Source of the DNA: Pleurotus djamor
Lineage: Eukaryota; Basidiomycota; Agaricomycetes; Agaricales; Pleurotaceae
DNA length: 17,226 bases
NCBI GenBank assembly: GCA_029747585.1
Contig: JAPEVF010000941.1
Location: forward strand, 1 to 17,226
Direction: 5' to 3'
Below are positions 1 to 6,954 of the stretch, in pieces (the first letter of the stretch is position 1; every line of letters begins with the position of its first letter). The notes below the pieces were generated by a model. That model saw nothing but the letters and a program-made list of their open reading frames with translations, was not told where the DNA came from and searched no databases. A program made the position numbers and the translations under genes.

Positions 1-605
1 CACCCAGCGTTTTCATAGGAGCCGATTGGGTTCAGCATCCTCGCGATGATGTCGAGTCTATGTTCTGGTGCATTATCTGGTTTTATCTAAGAGCCGCCCC
101 ACGCGAGGAGACTGTAGTCGAGAAGAACTTGGAAGAGGATCGCCGCCTTGACTTGGAGCTCTACAACCTCGTCGACAGCATCCGCTCCCACTCCTTCGAT
201 GGGCTCGACAGACGTGTATCGATCCTGGACACATCCAAGGATGCATGGGCCAATCAATTCCTTCACCCAAAATTGGCATTTGTTGCCCCCCTTCTGGTCG
301 AGCTTGCTGAACAGATTCGACCGGACTATAGGCGTTTGAAGCCAGCGCCCGATCCTGTCCATCTTCACGAGGCGGTGTCAAGAATCTTGCTGAAGTATAT
401 TGTCCAGTGGGAGGACGATGGATGTGATGTCGAGTTGGATACCGAGAGAAGGAGGGATGTATCGAGGGCTGATGCTCAAAGAGAGAAGAGAAAGGCTTCG
501 GAGGAAGCTGAGGATTCGAGGGGTAAACGTAAGTTGTCCCTTCTTTCACTCGTTGTATGAAGTTCCTCCTAACGTTACTCCTGCGTAGGCCACCGCCAAG
601 ACTAG
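1..605 (+). CDS. FunK1-like fungal protein kinase, C-terminal part (5' truncated by window edge)
   Basis: The frame is open from base 3, so the gene begins upstream of the window. I see exon 3-528, an intron 529-588 (donor GTAAGT, branch CTAAC, acceptor TAG) and a short last exon 589-605 ending in TAG; the phase-1 junction keeps frame. The first residues carry HPRDDVESMFWCIIWFYL (about residues 16-33 of the fragment). This is the DDxES-x-FW signature of the C-lobe of the basidiomycete FunK1 kinase family, where it replaces the usual D-x-W-S-x-G of subdomain IX. The tail is charged and ends in a basic SRGKRHRQD stretch, common at the end of these proteins. The catalytic loop and DFG lie outside the window, so activity cannot be judged. 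FunK1 kinases are a large expanded family of mostly unknown function. The gene converges with the minus-strand gene ending at 839. The family call rests on one motif plus the tail. Confidence 0.78.
529..588 (+). other. Spliceosomal intron in the FunK1-like gene
   Basis: This 60-nt intron has donor GTAAGT at 529-534, a branch-like CCTAAC around 567-572 and acceptor GTAG at 585-588. Splicing joins CGC across the junction and reaches TAG at 603-605. Reading through instead extends the frame only to 560. Confidence 0.75.
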
Positions 606-838
606 GATTTTGGGACGTTTAAAAACTCGTGTTGCTCGTGGCGATGATTCACAGATCGTGGGCCTTATATCCACCTGTACTTATGACTTCAAGATTGGAT
701 ATAGTCTAACTATCGATTCCATTTGAATAAACTGTGTACCTGTTTACAATTGCTACTGATTTGTTCGTGCATAAAGGCCCGCTTTAATTTACCTGAGAGC
801 AGATATGAGCGAGATGCAAAGGAAGCTGGGATAGCGGC

Positions 839-1408
839 TTACCAGGTGCGTTGGACCACCATGGTCTTCACTTCGTTTGCAATTTGGGTCATCTTCTCCA
901 CACCCTCGTCCGACAAAACATCGAAATCCCATCGTGCAGCTGGTGCAACGTCAGTCATGCGGTTGGGATCTGGGACAATGGGGAGAGGTTGCAAAGTGTC
1001 GTTGTCTTTGGTGTACGAGTAAAAGCAGAGGCGGGTCCCCAGGGCACTCACGCCGTGTGTGACAGGAAGTTTTGCCGTATCGGCGAGTTCGAAGAAGTGT
1101 GCCCTCATGTGGGCGTCCGCAGCAGCGCGAGACGAACGATGCGAGAAGTGACCGGGAGACTTTATTTCGAGGAAGAATACAGGGTGAAAGGCCCTTTGCA
1201 CGACGAAAACAGTGGAGAAATCGACGGACCAGCCTTCGGGGGGTCGCTTGACCTGGGGCGATATGATGTAATTGTCGGTGGGTGGAAATAAGAACGTGAG
1301 GAGGGCGTTATATGGGCCATAGAACAGCGATTCATCGACATCGGTTGTGCCGCTGAACCCTCCAGGAATAGCCTCAAATGCATTGGAGACATAGACTGGC
1401 CAAGGCAT
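839..1408 (-). CDS. Agaricomycete-type hypothetical protein with a PD-(D/E)XK-like signature
   Basis: This is an uninterrupted 189-codon frame from ATG at 1408-1406 to TAA at 841-839. The pattern VDFSTVFVV (D63) followed by PVFFLEIKSPG (E81, K83) has the D...E-x-K spacing of the PD-(D/E)XK nuclease fold. It is followed by a helical RAAADAHMRAHFFELAD segment and GVSALGTRLCFYSY. I associate this arrangement with a large family of uncharacterised Agaricomycete proteins; that is recall, not a search. Nuclease activity is inference only. The protein is probably N-terminally incomplete. A stop codon sits directly before the chosen ATG, and an overlapping frame (1565-1374, own ATG) runs into it one frame off. 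Either the gene really starts at 1408 or its 5' part is separated by a frameshift or an unrecognised intron. It faces the kinase gene tail-to-tail with a 233-bp gap. Confidence 0.68.
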   Translation of the reverse strand: MPWPVYVSNAFEAIPGGFSGTTDVDESLFYGPYNALLTFLFPPTDNYIISPQVKRPPEGWSVDFSTVFVVQRAFHPVFFLEIKSPGHFSHRSSRAAADAHMRAHFFELADTAKLPVTHGVSALGTRLCFYSYTKDNDTLQPLPIVPDPNRMTDVAPAARWDFDVLSDEGVEKMTQIANEVKTMVVQRTW

Positions 1409-1565
1409 TCAAGGAGATCAACTCTGACGGGCGCTTGACGGGCGCCTTCGAATCAACTTCATTCAGACTCCGATCCAGAGACACTCCGCGAAAAACTTCC
1501 TGAATCGCCCTTCCACGCTTGCCGTGACCAACAGGCGATTTATCCCCCTCCGCATCCACGTACAT
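1374..1565 (-). other. Short ORF overlapping the 5' end of the PD-(D/E)XK-like gene; possible lost N-terminal exon
   Basis: A 63-codon frame with a true ATG at 1565-1563 runs into the start of the downstream gene and overlaps it out of frame. It is polar and basic (HGKRGRAIQEVF, then SLDRSLNEVDSK) and matches no family I recognise. The alternatives are the N-terminal portion of the same gene after a one- or two-base indel, or chance. Confidence 0.25.
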
Positions 1566-2323
1566 GAGTTAGCAAGCTCGATATGAAATGTTATCGATGA
1601 ACTTATGTTTTGCCCTCGCCATCAGCCCCCGCTTCCCCGCTTATAATCCTCATCGTTCGACAGGATTCAGACGATGTTCTGGGTTGAAATGCATCCGACA
1701 GTGACCCTTCGGTACCAAAGAGGTGCGGTTCACCCTTGATCCAAGCAGGCACATTAATCCCTGGCTAGCCCTCCAAGGACAAGTCGGGCAAATATCGATA
1801 GTCGACCCATGAGTGGATTTTATGGTCAAGCTCTCGAATTCATCGTTTAGCTTGGTCCTGGGCGCTGAGATCCTCTGCTTAAATAGTGGCTGGCGGATAC
1901 TGCATGAAATTTGTAAGCGAGTTGAGAAATCTCTGGCATGTTATTGACTAACACGGGTCGCATTATGTGTCCCTGCCATCTACGCCACCACTTTGGAAGG
2001 TACCCACGATGCAGATGCTGTCCCCGCTCGCCCTCGTGCTCCTGTTGAAAGTCCATCGCAAGGCGTGGACAGTTAGTGGCACACAATACTCTATCCTCGG
2101 CCAATGGATTGATCTTGTGGCATCTTAACAACAAGAGGAAGCGTTGGAGTTGAGTACGTTGAGTTGAAGAGTGACAGGTCGTTTCATGAACTCGCCGGAT
2201 TTTGACACCGAATAACGTCACCACAAAGATTGAACCAACATATTCTCATGGGCGTCTCCTACAAATACAAGAACGCCCTCCTCTCTTCTCACACCGCAAC
2301 ATCATCCATCCGCCTCATGCATC
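1566..2323. other. Intergenic; no convincing gene
   Basis: I see no spliceable frame that I trust here. The longest open frame (minus strand, 2224-1847) lacks an ATG at its start and matches no family; its W-rich stretch (PKWWRRWQG) is the only protein-like part. The last 100 bases before 2324 are pyrimidine-rich (CCTCCTCTCTTCTCACACC near 2276-2294), typical of a basidiomycete core promoter and 5' leader for the hydrolase gene. Confidence 0.5.
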
Positions 2324-4906
2324 ATGTCTTCGGCTGCGACAGATTCACCACTGCGTGGCCTGTGCGACGATGCTCCCCAGGCTCCCACACCAAGGCATGA
2401 GGAGCCAAACGAAGAGACCAAGCGCAAAGTCGAGAGATTCTTCATGTTTCATGACTTCGAGAAAGACCCACTCTTCAACTGTGTTCATGGTACCGAAGGT
2501 GGTCGAAACTTGGTTTTGTGCATTGACGGCACAGCGAATCAGTTCAGCGCTCAGGTGCGTGGTTTCTTGCTTTGTATCGGGTCCCTCGCATGCCCTGATG
2601 CACATACTTATACAGAGTAGCAATATCGTTGAAATCTATAGTCGGTTAATCAAGCTCGCTGGCGTGCAGCATACGTTCTACAACAGCGGAATCGGCACAT
2701 ACGCTAAGCCGTCCTTTCGCTCCTGGAAGTACTTCAAGCAGGTCGCGGACCATACCATCGACACCGCAATAGCTTGGTTTGTTTCCTCCTTCTGACTTCG
2801 CGGGTGATGTGTCTGAAGCCTGCCATATAGGAACTTCGAAAGGATTGTCCATGCTGCGTACAAATGGCTTTCGGAGACTTATGAGCCTGGTGATCGTATA
2901 TTCATGTTCGGTCAGATCTCAGGTTTACTTTACATCAATATATCACTTACTGAATTGCAATGAAGGCTTCTCTCGAGGTGCATACCAGGTTCGCGTTGTT
3001 GCTGGCATGATTGAGAAGGTGAGCTCACTCTTTCTTCTCCAACGAAGGCTTGCTCATTAGCCGATGCGTAGGTTGGGCTCCTGCACAAAGGCAGCGATAA
3101 TCAGATCCCATTGTGAGTTTAAGTGTGCCACCATCAGCTGACCTATCCTTTGAACATCTGTCCAGTGCATACGAGCTCTACGCTTCAGTGACAAGCAATT
3201 CCAAGCGCAAGCGCAATCCAAAGGAAGTGGATGCAAGAACCTTTGAAACCCCGGAGGACATCCTCTGTCGCCAGTTCAAGCGCACATTGTGTCACAAAGA
3301 CGTCAAGGTACATTTCGTCGGCGCCTGGTACGTTATAGTCTAGCCTGAAGTTGCTTGTTACACACTCATTTCTACTGTTTAGGGACACTGTCTCGTCCAT
3401 TGGACTGCTTCGAGGAAAATCGTTGCCCGAGACGGTCTCTGGGATGGGACACGTTTGTTCCTTCCGACATGCCTTGGCTTTGGACGAGTGCCGCGTCAAG
3501 TTCCAGCCTGAATATGCGAACGGAGGTCTGGGGCCTCGTGAGGGCGATGCCTCATGTGACGTGAAGGAGGTGTGGTTCGCAGGAACGCACTCTGATGTGT
3601 ATGTCTCCCACTTTTGACTTTTTCCCGTCTCTCACTGATGGAATCAATCACAGTGGCGGAGGGAGTATCGCTAATCCCGAGCTGACGAACTTTGGTCCGT
3701 CACTTAGATGGATGATCCAAGAGGCTACGAAGCGCGGACTTCGTCTAGAGCCAACCGCGAAGCATTGGGTGCCACTTCCGCTCACGAAGTCACTCAAGTG
3801 GTTCTGGCTTCCCCTCGAAGCCCTCCCGATTCGCTCACTTTCATATAAAAATGAGGATGGATCCACTTGGCGGTACGTTTAGATACCTTAATGTCTTGTA
3901 TGCTTTGAGTTGACACCTATGTAGACCACATTTATGTGCTGGTCGACGCGTACAACCAGGACAGCGAATACACCACACTGTTTTCACGCGACATCAAACC
4001 CCAGATCGTCCTTATTGTCCTAAAGCAACGTTACCAGAGGGTCACACTGACTGGCCTTCCTTCTTCAAAAAACATAACACCTTGAAGGACGACCCCGTCA
4101 TCGAGTACGATCCCTTCGAAGATGCAGCCACCTCCCTCTTGTCACTAGAGGATGCCTGCAGAGTGCTGTCTGAAGGAGATGAGAGCATCATCACGCCGGA
4201 AACGATGACTCAATATTCGCATTCCTTGCTAGCCCTTCGTTCGTTCTTAGAAGCTCACAGTGAGTTTTTCTCCCACTTCGGAATGCTGCGAATTCCGGAA
4301 ATTTACTCATAGATTGATACAGCGTCGAGACAAACGTCCATCAGCGACCTCATCAATGTTGGGAACATTCTACTCTCTGCACTCGACGTTTCGCTTCGAC
4401 CCCAAAATGCCACGACTCGAATTAATACTCCTGATCTGAAGGAAGCTCTAATTCAACTTCTCGCTGGCGTGAAGCTTACGGCGAAGGGAGATGTAGCATA
4501 TGGGTCTAAGGCCGCCGATATTCGACGCTGGGTGGGACCGATAACGACCAAGCACAACCGTGCTTTAGCAATAGTTTTGAACCACTTTGGTAAGCTCTAT
4601 CCTCGTGTATAAGGTGAAAGATCTTGACCAATAACGACTTGTATAGCGTGTATCAATCAGCAGCAATCCGACAGATATATACAGAACGTAGCGTTCTCGC
4701 AGCTGGATCCAACAAAGATCATATTTACCACGAGGCCTTCAACGACTACCTCTACATTGCTTTGGGATGGATCCACTCAGCCTCCCAAGGACATTGCCCA
4801 TGTGCAAGGAGAGTACTCAACAATCTCCCGGGACGGTTCACACATTGTCGTTGCACACATGCGGGACATCAGCATCATCAATACCACCACGCAGCCTGAG
4901 GGGTGA
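2324..4906 (+). CDS. DUF2235 / Tle1-like phospholipase-fold alpha/beta hydrolase, 674 aa, 11 exons
   Basis: Exons by splice signals and frame: 2324-2554, 2616-2776, 2831-2910, 2966-3018, 3072-3112, 3166-3327, 3383-3598, 3654-3872, 3925-4259, 4323-4589, 4647-4906. They total 2025 nt and stay in frame to TGA. The ten introns are 52-63 nt. The ATG at 2324 is the first that leads into the domain; the ATG at 2317 is out of frame. Residues 62-325 form the DUF2235 domain: LCIDGTANQF (65-74), YNSGIGTY (99-106), the nucleophile elbow GFSRGAY (Ser160), GAWDTV (Asp244) and GTHSDVGGG (His312). These are the candidate Ser-Asp-His triad residues, so an active hydrolase is plausible. Bacterial Tle1 members are phospholipases; the substrate of the fungal ones is unknown to me. 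Residues about 350-674 are not recognised. The last exon is beta-rich and resembles part of a WD40-like propeller. The stop lies close to a truncated retroelement, so the 3' UTR may be element-derived. Confidence 0.92.
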
Positions 4907-5133
4907 TGAAAGTGATCTAGAGGATAGGATGGATGTTAGTCTTCCAGGGGCTTCGAGAGGAGCGGGGGATATGTCGGTTCGGAGGTATCGAGAGAAGACA
5001 TGATAGAGATCTGGGGGTAAAATAACAAGTTCGTCAGCACAAAAGTTAACTGAGAGTGCGAGAAAATGAAACCCCTGACTCCCCCTGTCGAGTCGCAGTT
5101 AAGCGCATCGACGGGCAGGTAAATGGTAGCTTA

Positions 5134-5154
5134 GTCCCCAAGTACTCAGGGGAC
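5134..5154. repeat. Inverted repeat in the copia leader
   Basis: GTCCCC (5134-5139) and GGGGAC (5149-5154) form a 6-bp stem with a 9-nt loop. The site lies in the element's untranslated leader, where RNA structures such as packaging signals occur; no function is shown. Confidence 0.4.
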
Positions 5155-5186
5155 ATAGAGTCTCCCTTTTCCTAGAGCGACCAGCG

Positions 5187-5198
5187 GGGCCCATAACC
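5187..5198 (-). other. Retrotransposon primer binding site (half-tRNA iMet type)
   Basis: The plus strand reads GGGCCCATAACC immediately before the LTR terminus at 5199. Its complement GGTTATGGGCCC is the site used by Drosophila copia, which is primed by an internal 5'-half fragment of initiator tRNA-Met cut in the anticodon loop (anticodon CAT inside GGGCCCATAACC). There are 12 matching bases and no gap to the LTR. This fixes the element as copia-like and its direction as minus. Confidence 0.85.
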
Positions 5199-5335
5199 TG
5201 TTGAGCAGCAGGATAGCTACAAGCCATAAAGGCGAGCACTGCGCTAGGCGAGAGACCAAGCTATTCACCTGAGGTTGTATAGCACACGAGTAGTAGGTAG
5301 AACGAGTGTTAGATATTCCCTAGATACATACAGGC

Positions 5336-5343
5336 TTTATATA
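5336..5343 (-). promoter_or_regulatory. TATA box of the copia LTR
   Basis: The minus strand reads TATATAAA within GTAGTATATAAAGCC, about 150 bp inside the LTR from its outer end. This is the expected place for the U3/R core promoter of a short LTR. Confidence 0.6.
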
Positions 5344-5382
5344 CTACAAGTGACTACTAAATATGGACTAAGGAAAGTGTGA

Positions 5383-5468
5383 GGTGTCGAACTAGACACC
5401 ATGTGAAGTGTCGCACTAAGCGACATGAAACCATGCGTGACGTCGACCTAGAATTAGTGTGTCGACGT
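5383..5468. repeat. Cluster of three small inverted repeats in the LTR U3
   Basis: Three hairpin-capable units stand in a row: GGTGTC(5383-5388)/GACACC(5395-5400), TGTCGC(5409-5414)/GCGACA(5420-5425) and ACGTCGAC(5440-5447)/GTCGACGT(5461-5468). They share a GTGTCG/GTCGAC core and sit about 40-125 bp upstream of the LTR TATA box, where enhancer or regulator-binding repeats would be expected. Confidence 0.7.
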
Positions 5469-5521
5469 GGCGATTGAGAGGTGCATGCGCAACACTGACA
5501 AATGATTGATTTCATTTCTAG

Positions 5522-6181
5522 TTACCCTCTCGCTACCGGATTACACTGGCTCGCTCGGTTTCGGAGAGAAATATGTTACCGCTCTCTTGGGGAAGTGTGG
5601 TTCGTTGGATGTTGAGGACTGTATCGCGTCGGTAAACCACCTCGTGAAATCAGGTGTCGCCACGATAGGAGAGGGGAAACAATTTATTTCGGGAGGAAGT
5701 CACGGTGGTTTCCTGACAGGACATCGTGAGTGCCCAGTATCTACTCTGTTGGAACGATTACGTCTAATCCTGTGACATAGTAATTGGTCAATACCCCGAC
5801 GTCTTCACGGCTGCAGCGCTTCGAAACCCTGTCATCTCGGTCGGCGAGCTATCCACCTCTGACATACCCGACTGGTATTACTCCGAATTCGGTCTCCCTT
5901 ACACCCCAAAATCTCTCATCACGCCGGAAGTATACGAAACCCTATTCAAAGCGTCGCCGACTGCGTATGTCGATGAAGTCAAAGCTAAGGTGTTGTTGTT
6001 GATTGGCGGGAGTGACTTGAGGGTGGCGCCGACGCAGGGAGTTGGGTATTACCATGCGTTGAAGGGGAGAGGGAAGAAGGTGAAGATGCTTTGGTTTGAG
6101 GGGGAGGGACATCCGCTGGAGGGTGTTGAGGCGACTAGGGTGGGGTATGAGGTCGTGTTGGATTGGTTTAAGTCGACGTAG
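5522..6181 (+). pseudogene. Acylaminoacyl-peptidase (S9C prolyl-oligopeptidase family), catalytic C-terminal exons only
   Basis: Two exons, 5522-5725 and 5781-6181 (intron 5726-5780, GTGAGT...CATAG), encode the end of an acyl-amino-acid-releasing enzyme, which frees N-acylated residues from peptide N termini. Visible motifs are LPDYTGSLGFGEKYV, then GKQFISGGSHGGFL (nucleophile Ser in GGSHGG), QYPDVFTAAALRNPVISVGE, DIPDWYYSEFG, GGSDLRVAP (Asp) and FEGEGHPLEG (His). The triad is complete and the stop TAG normal. About 200 residues are present, against roughly 650-750 for the family; the beta-propeller and the first part of the hydrolase domain are missing. Exon 5522 starts after a good acceptor (TTTCTAG, 5515-5521), with a branch-like CTGAC at 5495-5499. 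That is 27 nt of intron, and directly before it stands the copia LTR. There is no in-frame ATG before the nucleophile, so I read it as a 5'-deleted remnant. An assembly misjoin at the repeat is the alternative. Confidence 0.88.
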
Positions 6182-6954
6182 GCATGGGTACGCACGAACG
6201 GCTGAAATCATCCAACGTCTTCGGAGTCCACATGAATTTACCTTACAGAATCACAGGAATAAGAGAGTGGTTCGTGTACGCAGAGTAGCCCCAGCGTGAT
6301 CGTAAGTAACGGGTATTGATATTGAGTACTGAGTGGCGCGTAAGAAGAGATCAAAATGTATGAAACTAACTAGAGCAGGTCCCCTGTTTGTAACCCAAAG
6401 TATACAGCAACGATGGACTGAACAAGACGAAGTACTGAGAAAGCGAACAAGGAAAATGTCCAATGTAAAGGATGCGTGAACGATGCATAAATGCTCGATA
6501 CAGTAGACAAAGCTCAATCTGTGCGACTTGAATATTTGAATATTGAATGCTTGAAACTTGAGCTTGATCGATTCCATCCTCACGACGTCCTTTTAGACCC
6601 CCGCGTGGCCACTCATCTCCCAGAGACTGACCAATCTCCGGCTCGGTACTTCATCATCAATAAAAGAGTCAACGGCCCGACTCGGTTGCTGCCTCGAAAG
6701 ACATCTCACAGCATCTCACGCCTCAAGGAAAGACGATTCCCATGGCCTTAGTCCGATATCTGATATCGTTTAAGTCCCGGATGCTGTAGAGAACAGGACA
6801 GCCTAGGCACGTGAGTGTATCCTGCACGTCTTGCCTTTGTCTTCCAACGCCTTAGGGAGCCGCTTGCAGGACCTCCCCCCTCTCTACCTGCTCTTCCCTC
6901 CCATCCCGTTCATCCCATCGCTATCCTTTCGTGTTGTACCAGTCATCATGCATC
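6182..6954. other. Intergenic and promoter region before the 625-aa protein gene
   Basis: No gene is visible. The DNA holds a run of related TTGAAT/TTGAA words at about 6526-6564, a near-perfect palindrome at 6754-6768, and a pyrimidine-rich tract (about 6871-6933, CCTCCCCCCTCTCTACC...) just before the first usable ATG. The tract fits a transcription start region. Confidence 0.45.
6754..6768. promoter_or_regulatory. Palindrome CGATATC-T-GATATCG, possible regulator site
   Basis: Two perfect 7-bp arms flank one base, about 187 bp upstream of the ATG at 6955. This symmetry is typical of a site for a dimeric DNA-binding protein. No factor can be named. Part of it recurs inverted at 8404-8418. 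Confidence 0.35.

Larger units (their letters stand above)
4999..5494 (-). mobile_element. Truncated Ty1/copia LTR retrotransposon (5' LTR, primer site and leader only)
   Basis: Read on the minus strand, the element has a 5' LTR (5494 to 5199), a primer binding site touching the LTR end (5198-5187), and a leader of about 185 nt to an ATG at 5001-4999. That ATG opens only 21 codons (starting MSSLDTSEPTYPP) before a TAA. It could be a decayed gag start, since fungal copia gag genes begin at about this distance from the primer site. No gag-pol core (no DDE integrase or YVDD reverse-transcriptase frame) and no second LTR is present. The 3' part was lost somewhere between 4999 and the hydrolase stop at 4906; the exact boundary cannot be seen. 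The element lies directly upstream of a peptidase gene that has lost its 5' exons. Confidence 0.8.
5199..5494 (-). repeat. Copia-type LTR, 296 bp, TGTTG...CAACA termini
   Basis: On the plus strand the block begins TGTTG (5199-5203) and ends CAACA (5490-5494), the 5-bp inverted termini typical of copia LTRs. Orientation is set by the primer site just outside the 5199 end. Read on the minus strand, the LTR has a U3 rich in small inverted repeats (5468-5383), then a TATA box (5343-5336), then R-U5 to 5199. The possible target-site duplicate next to the outer end is CTGAC (5495-5499). Its partner cannot be checked because the other end of the element is missing. Confidence 0.82.

Noticed and set aside
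73..549. Minus-strand open frame across the kinase fragment
   Set aside because: It is the antisense shadow of the FunK1-like frame; no domain, and the plus frame carries the family motif and a good intron.
851..1291. Plus-strand open frame over the PD-(D/E)XK-like gene
   Set aside because: Antisense shadow; composition is not protein-like and no splice signals support it.
1847..2224. Minus-strand 125-codon frame upstream of the hydrolase gene
   Set aside because: It begins with GTG and not ATG, matches no family, and I found no exon to join it to.
6931..6954. Extension of the 625-aa protein to 6931
   Set aside because: That frame opens with GTG; the first ATG in frame is 6955, and a eukaryotic gene should start there.
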